DNA of 64,000 nucleotides from Micromonospora lupini (lineage in GTDB: Bacteria; Actinomycetota; Actinomycetes; Mycobacteriales; Micromonosporaceae), in contig NZ_JAPENL010000002.1 of NCBI RefSeq assembly GCF_026342015.1, positions 625,001 through 689,000 on the forward strand, given 5' to 3'. The translations under genes and the position numbers were made by a program. The notes under the pieces were generated by a model. It was not told the origin of the DNA, searched no databases, and saw only the letters and a list, made by a program, of their open reading frames with translations. Below are positions 14,909 through 24,498 of the stretch, piece after piece; the stretch's first letter is position 1; each line of letters starts with the position of its first letter.

Positions 14909-16168
14909 TCAGACGGGGACGGGCTCTTCGGCGCGTACCGCTGAGGCTTCTGCCCGGGCGATGGGCCCGGCGGGCAGCGCGGCGACCGCGGCCCCGACGG
15001 CCACCGCCGCCCCCGCGAAGACGAAGGCCCACGGCACGCCGCCGGCACGGTCCACGATCAGGCCGGCCACCGCGCCGCCGGCGGCGCTCGCCGCCACGGC
15101 GACCGTGACGACCCAGGTGTACGCCTCGTTCAGCATGCCGGCCGGGGCGATCCGGCCGACAAGTGTGTTCTCCAGGGTCAGCGCCGGCGCGATGGTTGCC
15201 CCACCGACGACAAGCGCGACGCCCAGCGCCAGAGGCGTGGGCATCACCGCGAAGACGACGAAGGTGCCGGCCAGCGCGCCGAGCAGCAGGGCGAACTGCC
15301 TTGTCATGTTGGGCGCCGGTCGGCGGACACCGAACCAGAACCCGCCGATCGCGCTGCCTATCCCCCAGACCGCCAGCAGCAGCCCGGCCAGGCTCTCCGG
15401 GTCGTCGGTGGTGGCGTTGCCGGCGTACGCCGGAACGATCACACCGGCGGCGCCGAACGCGATGCCCAGCCCGGCCACGCAGACCAGCAGGGCGGGGAAG
15501 CCGCCGACCCGCAGCGGGCCGAGCCCACGGGCGTGGTGTTCGCGCGGGTGGGGACGCCACCCGCGCATCACCCGGCCGAGCGCGACGGCTGTGGTGCCGA
15601 CCAGGGTGACCACCGCTGCCCCGATCAGCGCGGCGGCCGCGTCGGCGACAAGCACGAAACCGGCCACGAGCAGCGGGCCGAGCACGAACACGATCTCGAA
15701 GAGCGAGGTCTCGGCGGCCAGGGCGGTGTTGCGCAGGGCGTACCGGCCGGAGGCGGGGCTGGTCAGCTCGTTCCAGGCGCCGCGGATGGCGGCGGTGAGC
15801 GGCGGGTACGTCGCGCCGGCGATGCCTGCGGTCAGGTAGATGGCGGCGAGGGCGTCGTCGCCCGAGCGGCTGGCCAGCAGCAGTCCGGTGAGCGCCAGCG
15901 GGTGGGCGACGGCGGTGACGAGCAGCACCGGGCTCGGGCCGACGCGGTCGGCGATCCGTCCGGCCACCGGGCTGAGCGCGGCGCCGGCGACGGCGTAGAT
16001 GCCGCCGGCGACGGCGGCCAGCGCGTACCTGCCGGTCACCTGCTCGACCACCAGCAGCAGCGCCAGGGGCGTCATGCCGATTCCGAGTCGCCCGATGATG
16101 CCGGTGACCAGCAGGATCGGCGCACCGGGGATCCGCCAGACACCCAGGTACTGACGCAGCGCGGTCAC
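14909..16168 (-). CDS. MFS transporter
   Basis: A 419-residue integral membrane protein with about 12 hydrophobic segments, of the major facilitator superfamily drug/metabolite exporter type. The loop GRIADRVGPSPVL between helices 2 and 3 is the family motif A region. The start is GTG at 16168, six bases after GGGAGG; upstream in-frame codons are out of character. Its substrate cannot be told. It is monocistronic between the repeat array and htpX. Confidence 0.88.
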   Translation of the reverse strand: MTALRQYLGVWRIPGAPILLVTGIIGRLGIGMTPLALLLVVEQVTGRYALAAVAGGIYAVAGAALSPVAGRIADRVGPSPVLLVTAVAHPLALTGLLLASRSGDDALAAIYLTAGIAGATYPPLTAAIRGAWNELTSPASGRYALRNTALAAETSLFEIVFVLGPLLVAGFVLVADAAAALIGAAVVTLVGTTAVALGRVMRGWRPHPREHHARGLGPLRVGGFPALLVCVAGLGIAFGAAGVIVPAYAGNATTDDPESLAGLLLAVWGIGSAIGGFWFGVRRPAPNMTRQFALLLGALAGTFVVFAVMPTPLALGVALVVGGATIAPALTLENTLVGRIAPAGMLNEAYTWVVTVAVAASAAGGAVAGLIVDRAGGVPWAFVFAGAAVAVGAAVAALPAGPIARAEASAVRAEEPVPV

Positions 16169-16310
16169 CGTGAACCTCCCGAGGATGTAATGAGCGTGAG
16201 CGGTTATGACCCTAACGCCGCCGGTCTCCGGGCTGTACCGGATATCGGCCCCGACACAGCACTCCGCCCGCACCCGCTGCAGCGCGGGTACGGGCGGAGA
16301 GCAGAGAAGG

Positions 16311-17186
16311 TCAGCGCTGGAACTGCACAGGCCCCGCGTTGGCGGCCATTCGCTCCAGCCGGGCGACCCGGTCCTCCATCTTCGGGTGGGTGGAGAAGAG
16401 CGCGGCCACCGCACCACCGGAGAACGGGTTGGCGATCATCAGGTGGGCGGTGCTGGTGAGCGTGCCCTGGGCGGGCAGCGGGCGTCGCCGGGCCACGGCG
16501 TCGATCTTGCGCAGGGCGCTCGCCAGGGCCAGCGGGTCGCGGCTCAGCTCGGCGCCCGACTGGTCCGCCTGGAACTCGCGGCTGCGGCTGATCGCCAACT
16601 GGATCACGGTGGCCGCGATCGGGCCGAGGATCAGGGTCAGCAGCAGGACGGCCGGATTCGGCGAATCCTCGTCGTCCCCACCACCAAGCGGGATGAACCA
16701 GGCGATGTTCGCCAGGAAGGTGATGATGCCGGCCAGACCTGCCGCCACGCTGGAGATCAGGATGTCCCGGTTGTAGACGTGGGACAGCTCGTGCCCGATC
16801 ACACCCCGCAGCTCCCGGTAGTCCAGGATCTCGGTGATGCCCTGGGTCACGCAGACCGCCGCGTGCTGCGGGTTACGTCCGGTGGCGAACGCGTTGGGCT
16901 GGGCGGTCGGGCTGACGTACAGGCGCGGCATGGGCTGCTGGGCCTCGGTCGCCAGCTCGCGCACCATCCGGTACAGCTCGGGGAACTGCGCCTCGCTGAC
17001 CGGTTGCGCCCGCATCGAGCGCAGCGCGAGCTTGTCGGAGTAGAAGTAGGAAATGCCGTTCATGACAAGTGAGATGAGGACGGCGATGACCAGGCCGCCA
17101 CTGCCGCCGAACCCGTAGCCCACCGCGAGGATCAGGGCGGTGAGCAGACCGAGCAGCGCGGCGGTCTTCAGACGGTTGTGGTGCAC
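16311..17186 (-). CDS. htpX: M48 family membrane zinc metalloprotease HtpX
   Basis: A 291-residue membrane protease. Two N-terminal spans (about 10-26 and 30-48) are followed by the zinc motif HELSH at 132-136 in RGVIGHELSHVYNRDIL, two further hydrophobic segments, and the third ligand region SREFQADQSGA. It degrades misfolded membrane proteins in the quality-control pathway shared with FtsH. The GTG start follows GAAGGAGA; a longer frame upstream has no ribosome site. Length matches HtpX of other actinobacteria. Confidence 0.95.
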   Translation of the reverse strand: MHHNRLKTAALLGLLTALILAVGYGFGGSGGLVIAVLISLVMNGISYFYSDKLALRSMRAQPVSEAQFPELYRMVRELATEAQQPMPRLYVSPTAQPNAFATGRNPQHAAVCVTQGITEILDYRELRGVIGHELSHVYNRDILISSVAAGLAGIITFLANIAWFIPLGGGDDEDSPNPAVLLLTLILGPIAATVIQLAISRSREFQADQSGAELSRDPLALASALRKIDAVARRRPLPAQGTLTSTAHLMIANPFSGGAVAALFSTHPKMEDRVARLERMAANAGPVQFQR

Positions 17187-17297
17187 GATCTCTCCTTCGG
17201 TGCACGGATCGCCGGGATCCGCTGACCGGTTCAACAACCCGGTACCCGTCAACCATCCGTCTCAACGCTGAGAGTTCACTGAGACTGGAGTCGCAGG

Positions 17298-18776
17298 TCA
17301 GCGGGCGGCGAGATCAAGCACCAACTGTGGGGCGAAGCCCAGCACCACGGCTGTCACCGTGGCCACCGCCAGCACCGCCGCCACCACACCCCCCACCGGT
17401 ACGGCCGGCGCCGCGTTGCCCGGTGTCGCCGTCGGGGCCCACAGCGCGGCCGTCACACGCAGGTAGTACGCCAACCCGACCACCGCGTTCAGCGCCACCA
17501 CGAGCGCCAGCCAGGCCGCGCCGCCGTCGAGCAGGGATCGGACCACTGTCACCTTCGCGAACAGGCCGGCCAGGCCCGGCGGCAGCCCGGCCAGACCCAC
17601 GAGCGCGAGACCGAGCGCCGCGCCCCGCCACGGGTGCCGGCGGGCCGCCCCGCGCAGGTCGTCAAGCGTGCCGCCGTCCGCACTCGCCGGGCGCAGCGCG
17701 GTCACCCCGGCGAACGCGGCAAGCTCCAACACCACGAAGAAGACGGCGTACGCCACCGCGGCGGCGTACGCGGCGGTCCGCGCCTCGTCGGTGCGGCCGG
17801 CGGCCAGCGCCAACGCGCCCAGCGGGGCCAGGATGTAACCGGCCTGCGCCACCGAGGACCAGGCGAGCAGTCGGACGGTACGCCGCTGGCGCAGCGCCAC
17901 CAGGTTGCCGACTGTCATCGTGAGCACCGCCAGCAGGGCGAGCACCGGGCCGGTCTGGTCCGCCGGGAGCGCCCGCTGCACCACCGCCAGCAACGCGACG
18001 AGGCCGCCCAGCTTCGACGCCGTCGACAGGTACGCGGCCACCGGCAGCGGAGCGCCGTCGTAGGTGGCCGGCGCCCAGGCGTGGAACGGCACCGCCGCCA
18101 CCTTGAACGCCAGCCCGAGCAGCAGCAGCGCCACGGCGGCGGTGGTCAGCGGCAGCTCGCGCAGCTCCGGCCGCTCGGCCAGCAGCGCGCCGAGCCGGTC
18201 CAGGTGCAGCGAACCGGTCACCGCGTACAGCAGCGCCGCGCCGAGCAGGCTGACCGTGGTGGCCACCACGCTCACCACGAAGAACGTCACCGCCGCCTCG
18301 GCGCTGGCCAGGCTGCCCCGGCGCAGGCCGACAAGCACGTACAGCGGCAGGGTAAGCGTCTCCAACGCCACGATCAGGGTGATCAGGTCGCCGGCCGCGC
18401 CGAGCACCACACCGCCTGTCATCGAGCAGGCGAGCAGGAAGGCGTACTCCCCCACCGGCGACCGCCCGGCCCCTAGCGCCGGCACCGACAGCCCGAGCAC
18501 ACCCACTGTGAGCAGCGCCACCACCGCGGCGACCACTGCCGCCCGGCCGCCGAAGACCCAGGAACAGTCGGCGCCGACGCAGAACGTGCGCCGTTCGCCG
18601 CCCGCGCCGACGACGACGGCGCCGACTGCGGTGCCGAACGCGCCGAGCGCGGCCACCGCGACCGTGGCCCGAGGCCGCGCCAGCACAAGATCGACGATCA
18701 GCACGAGTACGGCGGTGCCGGCCGCCAGGTACGCCGGCAGCATCGCCACGCTGTCCACGCTCTGCACCGCGCTCAT
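17298..18776 (-). CDS. nuoN: NADH-quinone oxidoreductase subunit N
   Basis: A 492-residue antiporter-like complex I membrane subunit with about 14 hydrophobic segments. The proton-channel helices include LKVAAVPFHAWAPATYDG-type sequence (here LAFKVAAVPFHAWAPATYDG), with the conserved Lys and His, and ASKLGGLVALLAV. It is the last gene of the I-N run and starts 40 bp after nuoM. Unlike typical nuo operons, only a partial subunit set is present in this window. Confidence 0.93.
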   Translation of the reverse strand: MSAVQSVDSVAMLPAYLAAGTAVLVLIVDLVLARPRATVAVAALGAFGTAVGAVVVGAGGERRTFCVGADCSWVFGGRAAVVAAVVALLTVGVLGLSVPALGAGRSPVGEYAFLLACSMTGGVVLGAAGDLITLIVALETLTLPLYVLVGLRRGSLASAEAAVTFFVVSVVATTVSLLGAALLYAVTGSLHLDRLGALLAERPELRELPLTTAAVALLLLGLAFKVAAVPFHAWAPATYDGAPLPVAAYLSTASKLGGLVALLAVVQRALPADQTGPVLALLAVLTMTVGNLVALRQRRTVRLLAWSSVAQAGYILAPLGALALAAGRTDEARTAAYAAAVAYAVFFVVLELAAFAGVTALRPASADGGTLDDLRGAARRHPWRGAALGLALVGLAGLPPGLAGLFAKVTVVRSLLDGGAAWLALVVALNAVVGLAYYLRVTAALWAPTATPGNAAPAVPVGGVVAAVLAVATVTAVVLGFAPQLVLDLAAR

Positions 18777-18816
18777 GCGGCCCTGCCCTCGTTCGTGTCC
18801 ACCCACTGCGGCGCGC

Positions 18817-20325
18817 TCATCGGGAGACCACCCCGATGAGGGCGTCGACGGGCGCCTCGGCGACGCCGAGCACCAGCGCCGGGACCAACCCGATGGCCAG
18901 CGCGAGCAGCACCAGCGGGGCCCACGCGGTCAGCTCCGCGCCGGCCAGACCCGAGCCGACAGGGCCCACCACGGGGCTCGGCCGCCCGTGGGTGACCTGA
19001 CGCAACAACCGCAGGAAGTACGCGGCAGTGAGCGCGCCACCGACCGCCGCCAGCACCCCGAGGGTGGTCCACAGCGCGCCGCCCACCTGGATCGCCGCGA
19101 CCACCGCGAACGCCTCCCCCCAGAAGCCGGCCAGCCCCGGCAGGCCGAGCGACGCGATCGCCGCGAACGCCAGCAGACCGGCCAGCCGGGGCGCGGTCTC
19201 CCGCAGCCCGGACAGCTCGGCGAGCGCGCCCGTGCCGGTGCGGTCCTTCACGGCCCCGGCGAGGAAGAACAGCAGACCGGTGATCACGCCGTGCGCGACG
19301 TTGCCGATCAGGGCCGCCTGGATGCCTGTGGCGGTAAGCGTGGCGACGCCCAGCAGCACGAAGCCCATGTGACCCACGCTGGAATACGCGATGAGGCGCT
19401 TCACCTCGGCCTGTGCCAGGCAGATGAGCGAGCCGACAAGGATCGCGGCGACCGCCAGCACGCCGAGCACCGGCGCGGCCCAGCGGGCGCCCTCCGGGGC
19501 GACCCCCACCGCCACCCGGATCAGGCCGTACGTGCCCATCTTGAGCAGCACGCCCGCAAGCACGACGCTGCCCACGGTCGGGGCCTGCGTGTGCGCGTCG
19601 GGCAGCCAGGAGTGCAGCGGCCAGAGTGGACTCTTCACCGCGAACGCGAGCGCCAACAACGTGAACGCGGCCAACTGGGTGCCCCGGGACAGGCCGCCCC
19701 CACCGGTCAGCGCGACCACGTCGGCGGTGCCCGCCGCGGCGACCACGACATACACGCCGACCAGCAGCAGCACCGACCCGAACAGGGTGTAGAGCGCGAA
19801 CTTGCGGGCCGCCCGCCGCCGGTCCGCGCCTCCCCAGCCGGCGATGATCGCGTACATCGGCAGCAGGACGACCTCGAAGAAGAGGAAGAACAGCACCAGG
19901 TCCAGGGCGAGGAACGTGCCGAGGATGCCCACCTCGACCACCAGCAGCAGGGCCACCAGCGCCCGACCGCTGCCGCCGCCCGGCACCCGCCACACCGTGT
20001 ACGCGCAGCAGAGCAGGGTGAGCAGCGCGGTCAGCACCACGAGCGGCCAGGAGATGCCGTCGACGCCGAGGTGGAAGCGCAGGGCCAGACCGGGCACCCA
20101 GGGCAGATCGACCTGGTGCCAGGGGCGCACCGCGGGCGTACCTGCCGACCAGGCGAACCACCCCCGCCCACCGAACACCAACGGCACGGCGGCCAGCAGG
20201 GTCAGGGCCGCCGCGACGGTGCCGACGATCCGTGCCGCCAGGTCCCGGGGAGTCGCCGCCACCGCGACCGCACCCAGCGCCGGCACCACAAGCACGGCGA
20301 CGAGCAGAACCTGCCCAAGCGTCAT
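18817..20325 (-). CDS. nuoM: NADH-quinone oxidoreductase subunit M
   Basis: A 502-residue antiporter-like subunit of complex I. Motifs include HLGVDGISWPLVVLTALLT, FFEVVLLPMYAIIAGWGG, KSPLWPLHSWLPDAHTQAP and RLIAYSSVGHMGFVLLG, holding the key Glu and Lys of the proton path. Its ATG overlaps the nuoL stop (ATGA), so translation is coupled. Confidence 0.95.
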   Translation of the reverse strand: MTLGQVLLVAVLVVPALGAVAVAATPRDLAARIVGTVAAALTLLAAVPLVFGGRGWFAWSAGTPAVRPWHQVDLPWVPGLALRFHLGVDGISWPLVVLTALLTLLCCAYTVWRVPGGGSGRALVALLLVVEVGILGTFLALDLVLFFLFFEVVLLPMYAIIAGWGGADRRRAARKFALYTLFGSVLLLVGVYVVVAAAGTADVVALTGGGGLSRGTQLAAFTLLALAFAVKSPLWPLHSWLPDAHTQAPTVGSVVLAGVLLKMGTYGLIRVAVGVAPEGARWAAPVLGVLAVAAILVGSLICLAQAEVKRLIAYSSVGHMGFVLLGVATLTATGIQAALIGNVAHGVITGLLFFLAGAVKDRTGTGALAELSGLRETAPRLAGLLAFAAIASLGLPGLAGFWGEAFAVVAAIQVGGALWTTLGVLAAVGGALTAAYFLRLLRQVTHGRPSPVVGPVGSGLAGAELTAWAPLVLLALAIGLVPALVLGVAEAPVDALIGVVSR

Positions 20326-22256
20326 CGGGTCACTCCCAGCAGGGCTGCGGCCAGGCCGATCAGCAGGGCGCCGGCCAGCACACCGGCGGCGGCCCGAGGC
20401 AGCGCCGCCCGGTGCAGCGCGGCCAGCCCGGCGCCCAGGCCGGAGGCAGCACGGCCGCTGCCCTCGACCGCCCCGTCGACCACCACCTCGTCGCCGCTGC
20501 GGGCGAGGCGGGCCAGCGCCCGGACGGGACGTACGACAAGGGTGTGCTGGACGTCGTCGAGCCGGAACGCGCGGGCGAAGACCGGCCGCAGCGGACCCAG
20601 CGCGGTCGCCGGGTCGCCGGTCCTGTCCCGCTGCCAACGCGCCCACACCAGGCCCGCGCCGACCGCCAGCAGCGCCAACGGCAGCAGCAGCGCCGGCCCG
20701 ACGTGGACCAGGCCGTCCTCCGCGCCGGCGACCGGCACGGTGGCGAACCGCAGCCGGTCGGCGAACGCGCCCACGAACCCGGCCAGGCCGAGCAGCGCGG
20801 CAGGCACTGCCAACAGCAGCACCGGCCACCGCAACACCGCCGGAGGGTCGTGCGGCGTGACGAGCGGCAGCCGGGGCTCGCCGAAGAAGGCCCGCAGCAG
20901 CAGCCGGCCCGCGTACCAGGCGGTGATCGCCACACCGAGCAACCCGGCCATCCAGACCAGCCAACCCACCCACGACGGCGCCGGCCCGGTGCCCTCCAAC
21001 GCGGCCGACTCGGCGACAGTCAACACGCCGTCCTTGCTCCAGAAGCCGGCCAGCGGCGGCACGCCGGCGAGGGCCCCGAGGCCGATCACCGTGCACCAGA
21101 ACGTCACAGGCATGCTGCGCCGCAGACCACCCATCTCCGACATCAGCGTGGTGCCCACGGCGTGGATCACCGCGCCGGCGGCGAGGAACAGCAGCGCCTT
21201 GAACGCGGCGTGGGTGAGCAGGTGGAACAGCGCCGCCGACGGTGAGCCGACGGCCAGCGCGCCGGTCATGTAGCCGAGCTGGGACACCGTCGACCAGGCC
21301 AGCACACGCTTGATGTCGTCCTGGGCGGTCGCGGCGAGCGCCCCGAGCAGCAGGGTGATCGCGCCGAGCACCCCGAGCACTGTCAACGTCACCGGAGCCG
21401 CCGTGAACAGCGGGTAGAGGCGGGTCACCGCGTACACCCCGGCGGCCACCATCGTCGCGGCGTGGATCAGCGCGGAGATCGGCGTCGGGCCGGCCATGGC
21501 GTCCGGCAGCCAGGTGTGCAGCGGGAACTGCGCGCTCTTGCCGGCCACCCCGGCCAGCAGCAGCAGGCCGGCGGCGGTCAGGGTCGCGGCGCTGTGGTCG
21601 TGCGCGAGCACGTCGGCGATCCGGAAACTGCCCGTCGACACGCCGAGCAGCGCGATGCCGAGCAGGAACCCGACGTCACCCACCCGGGTCACCAGGAACG
21701 CCTTCATCGCGGCGGCCGGTGCCCCCGCGAGCCGGCGGTCGTGGGCGATGAGCAGGTACGAGCAGAGGCCCATCACCTCCCAGCCCACCAGCAGCATGAT
21801 CAGGTCGCCGGAGACCACCACCAGCAGCATCGCGCCGGTGAAGAGGCCGATCTGGGCGGCGTACGGCGGGTAGCGGTGGTCGACGTCGACGTCGTCGTGC
21901 GGGCCACGCCGCAGGTAGCCGATCGAGTAGACCTGCACGGCCAGGGCTACCGCGGCGACCGCGACGGCCACCAGGGCGGCGGCGCCGTCCAGGCGTACGC
22001 CGAGGGTCACCCGCAGCCCACCGATGTCGACCCAGGTCGTCGACGTCTCGGTCGGACCGTTGACAGTCACCAGCAGGGCGACCGCCAACGCCAGCGCGCC
22101 GGCAGCCCCGGCCACGCCGATCGTCACGGCGGCCGTCCGCGCCCGGTCATCGCCGGCCGGTCCACCCTGGCGACGCGGGGCCGGCGGCAGCAGCAGACCG
22201 AGCAGACCGGCGACCAGCGGTACGGCCGGCAGCGCCGCCCCGAGCAGCCCGGTCAC
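20322..22256 (-). CDS. nuoL: NADH-quinone oxidoreductase subunit L
   Basis: A 644-residue subunit, the most distal proton pump of complex I. It contains VGWEVMGLCSYLLIAHD, KSAQFPLHTWLPDAMAGPTP, ALIHAATMVAAGVYAV, RVLAWSTVSQLGYMTGALAV and the C-terminal lateral-helix region. The GTG start overlaps the nuoK stop (GTGA), which fixes the start. About 16 membrane segments. Confidence 0.95.
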   Translation of the reverse strand: MTGLLGAALPAVPLVAGLLGLLLPPAPRRQGGPAGDDRARTAAVTIGVAGAAGALALAVALLVTVNGPTETSTTWVDIGGLRVTLGVRLDGAAALVAVAVAAVALAVQVYSIGYLRRGPHDDVDVDHRYPPYAAQIGLFTGAMLLVVVSGDLIMLLVGWEVMGLCSYLLIAHDRRLAGAPAAAMKAFLVTRVGDVGFLLGIALLGVSTGSFRIADVLAHDHSAATLTAAGLLLLAGVAGKSAQFPLHTWLPDAMAGPTPISALIHAATMVAAGVYAVTRLYPLFTAAPVTLTVLGVLGAITLLLGALAATAQDDIKRVLAWSTVSQLGYMTGALAVGSPSAALFHLLTHAAFKALLFLAAGAVIHAVGTTLMSEMGGLRRSMPVTFWCTVIGLGALAGVPPLAGFWSKDGVLTVAESAALEGTGPAPSWVGWLVWMAGLLGVAITAWYAGRLLLRAFFGEPRLPLVTPHDPPAVLRWPVLLLAVPAALLGLAGFVGAFADRLRFATVPVAGAEDGLVHVGPALLLPLALLAVGAGLVWARWQRDRTGDPATALGPLRPVFARAFRLDDVQHTLVVRPVRALARLARSGDEVVVDGAVEGSGRAASGLGAGLAALHRAALPRAAAGVLAGALLIGLAAALLGVTR

Positions 22257-22606
22257 CGGCCCGCCTCCGCGTTCTGGCCGATGGGCTGGGCCGACACCGG
22301 CGGCTCGGTCAACGGCACGTCGTCCACCGCCACGGTGGACCGCAGGCGGTAGAGCTGCAGGACGATCGCCAGCCCCACCCCGATCTCCGCGGCGGCCAGC
22401 ACGATGACGAACAGCGCGAAGACCTGACCGGAGTGCGGCAGCACCGGACGGGCCGTGGTGTCCGCGGTGACCAGGATGAGGTTCACCGCGTTGAGCATCA
22501 GCTCGACCGCCATCAGCACCAGCACGGCGTTGCGTCGACGCAGCACGCCGTACACGCCGAGGCCGAACAGCAGCGCCGCGGTGACGTACGGGACGACTGG
22601 CCTCAC
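22253..22606 (-). CDS. nuoK: NADH-quinone oxidoreductase subunit K
   Basis: A 117-residue, three-span subunit. The conserved membrane Glu lies in VLMAVELMLNAVNLILV, and a second acidic position in LAAAEIGVGLAIVLQLYR. A tail of about 25 residues after the last helix is longer than in E. coli. The GTG start overlaps the nuoJ stop. Confidence 0.95.
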   Translation of the reverse strand: MRPVVPYVTAALLFGLGVYGVLRRRNAVLVLMAVELMLNAVNLILVTADTTARPVLPHSGQVFALFVIVLAAAEIGVGLAIVLQLYRLRSTVAVDDVPLTEPPVSAQPIGQNAEAGR

Positions 22607-23175
22607 CGGCGTACCCCATCCGCGCCGGCCGCCTGCGGCGCCGGCGTGTCGCCCGTCGCGTCACCGCGCTGCGGTGCGGGCCGGCCGATGTCCGGACGGG
22701 ACAGCACCACCGCCCCCACCAGCGCGGACAGCAGCAGGACGGAGAGCACCTCGAACGGCAGCACCCAGGACCTGAAGATCTGCTCGCCCAGCCGCTCGGC
22801 GGTGCCCGCGCCGGGCATCGTGACGGTGCTCCAGCGGTACGCGTCGACGAGCAGGACACTCAGCCCCAGGCCGGCGCCGCCACCGATCAGCGCGGCCGAC
22901 CAGCCCGGCCGGTCCAGATCGTCGGAGGCCCCGATCGGGGCCCGCGTGAGCATGACCGCGAACAACAGCAGCACCACCACCGCGCCCACGTAGATCAGCA
23001 CCTGCACCCAGGCGACCAGCTCGGCGCCGAGCACCAGATAGTCGCCGGCCAGCGCGCCCAGGCAGACCACCAGGTAGAGCCCCGCCCGGACCAGGTGCTT
23101 CGTGGTCACCACAAGCACGCCGGCGCCCACCGCGACCGCGCCCAGGGCGAGCAGCAGCAGATCCGCCCCGGTCAC
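22603..23175 (-). CDS. nuoJ: NADH-quinone oxidoreductase subunit J
   Basis: A 190-residue membrane subunit with five hydrophobic segments and the NuoJ motif LGAELVAWVQVLIYVGAVVV followed by LFAVMLT. The GTG start at 23175 is chosen because homology to NuoJ begins there and the upstream frame is low-complexity. It lies 40 bp downstream of nuoI. Confidence 0.93.
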   Translation of the reverse strand: MTGADLLLLALGAVAVGAGVLVVTTKHLVRAGLYLVVCLGALAGDYLVLGAELVAWVQVLIYVGAVVVLLLFAVMLTRAPIGASDDLDRPGWSAALIGGGAGLGLSVLLVDAYRWSTVTMPGAGTAERLGEQIFRSWVLPFEVLSVLLLSALVGAVVLSRPDIGRPAPQRGDATGDTPAPQAAGADGVRR

Positions 23176-23215
23176 CGGGCCGCCCTTCCGCCGGGGCGGG
23201 CCGCGCCTCGGCCCG

Positions 23216-23818
23216 TCACGACGCGGGGCCCGGGTCGGCTTCGGGACGTACCGCCGGTGGGACGGAACGCGCGGCCTTCTTGGCCGCCGCGGTCTCCTCC
23301 TTGGCCGGCTCGCCGTTCGGGTCGTGCGCCGGCGGCGGTGGAACCGTGGCCATCCACTGGCCCAGGTGGTCCTTGTCGTGCAGCAGGTCCTTGATGTCGT
23401 ACTCGGCGTACTCGAATTCGGGAGACCAGTAGAGCGCGTCGAACGGGCAGACCTCGATGCAGATGCCGCAGTACATGCAGAGCGAGAAGTCGATGTCGAA
23501 CTTGTCAAGCACGTTGCGCTGGCGGGGTCGGGCGGCGCCGGGCACCGCCACCTCCTCCTTGTGCGAGTCGATGTAGATGCACCAGTCCGGGCACTCACGG
23601 GCGCACAGCATGCAGACCGTGCAGTTCTCCTCGGACAGCGCGATCACGCCGCGCGAGCGGGGCGGCAGCTCGGGGGCGACGTCCGGGTACTGCTGGGTGG
23701 TCGAGCGGCTGGTCATCGTCTTGAGGGTGACCGCCAGCCCCTTCACCAGGCCCGCGCCGGGCAGGCCGCGCTCGCTGGCGCCGCCGGCCGGGCCACCGTG
23801 CTCGCTGGGGTCGGTCAT
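23216..23818 (-). CDS. nuoI: NADH-quinone oxidoreductase subunit I (two 4Fe-4S clusters)
   Basis: A 200-residue ferredoxin-like subunit that passes electrons toward cluster N2. Two intact cluster motifs are CTVCMLCARECP and CMYCGICIEVCP. An Ala/Pro/Glu-rich tail of about 45 residues extends the C-terminus. The ATG at 23818 is preferred because a GGATGG lies at proper spacing; another ATG three codons earlier (23827) is possible. Confidence 0.94.
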   Translation of the reverse strand: MTDPSEHGGPAGGASERGLPGAGLVKGLAVTLKTMTSRSTTQQYPDVAPELPPRSRGVIALSEENCTVCMLCARECPDWCIYIDSHKEEVAVPGAARPRQRNVLDKFDIDFSLCMYCGICIEVCPFDALYWSPEFEYAEYDIKDLLHDKDHLGQWMATVPPPPAHDPNGEPAKEETAAAKKAARSVPPAVRPEADPGPAS

Positions 23819-23922
23819 GTGGACCATCCTGCCCTGTGGCCTCGGCGCGCGCGACCACCACCCACAGGTCCGAGGCGGTACCGTGGTCGCGGGGAGAACG
23901 CACGCACCTGGAAGGACCTGCC

Positions 23923-24498
23923 ATGACCGCCGCGCTGCAGAGCGACTACCCGCCCGAGAGCGAGTGGACGACTGACGATCTGGATGCGCTGCCCGAGGAT
24001 GGCCGCCGCCGGGAATTGCTCGATGGAGTGCTGCTGATGTCCCCCTCCCCTACCCGCATCCACCAGACCATCGCCGGCCGGCTGATGGCCGCGCTGGATG
24101 AAGACTGCCCCGACGGCTATGACGTGACCCAGGCGGTCGAGGTGCGGATCAACCGCACCCGGTCCTTCATCCCCGACGTGCTGATCACGACGGCTACCGC
24201 GGCGGCTCGGGAGCCGTCGAAGTACGAGCCGCACGAAGTGGTCGTCGCGATCGAGATCGTCTCGCCGAGCACCCGCTCGATCGACCGGGTGTTGAAGCCG
24301 GCGCTGTACGCCCAGGCCGGCATCCCGTTCTACTGGCGGATCGAGACGGAGGGTGGCGCGTTGGAGGTCGTCACCTACCGGATCGACGCGGTGAACGAGG
24401 TCTACACCGAGACGGGGCGGTGGACGAAGTTCGTCGACACCGGCGAGCCGTTCCCGATCAACCTGCCGATCAGTCGGATCACGCCCCGGGTCCGCTGA
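23923..24498 (+). CDS. Uma2-family (DUF820) putative endonuclease
   Basis: A 191-residue protein of the Uma2/DUF820 family, which has a restriction-endonuclease-like fold. Motif residues are visible: ELLDGVLLMSPSPTRIHQ near the N-terminus, FIPDVLIT with the conserved Asp, and VVAIEIVSPSTRSIDRVLK with the Glu, Ser and Lys. GGAAGGA precedes the ATG. Uma2 proteins are highly multiplied in actinomycetes and cyanobacteria and their role is not settled. It sits between nuoI and nuoH on the opposite strand, and its 3' end overlaps the next gene tail-to-tail by 20 bp. Confidence 0.88.
   Translation: MTAALQSDYPPESEWTTDDLDALPEDGRRRELLDGVLLMSPSPTRIHQTIAGRLMAALDEDCPDGYDVTQAVEVRINRTRSFIPDVLITTATAAAREPSKYEPHEVVVAIEIVSPSTRSIDRVLKPALYAQAGIPFYWRIETEGGALEVVTYRIDAVNEVYTETGRWTKFVDTGEPFPINLPISRITPRVR

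Noticed and set aside
18064..21273. Very long plus-strand open frame opposite nuoN, nuoM and nuoL
   Set aside because: It is antisense to well-supported nuo genes, has low-complexity composition and no ribosome site. Long open frames opposite genes are common at this GC content.
23923..24498. Defence role for the Uma2-family protein
   Set aside because: Uma2 proteins are numerous and scattered in actinomycetes; no neighbouring defence gene supports it.
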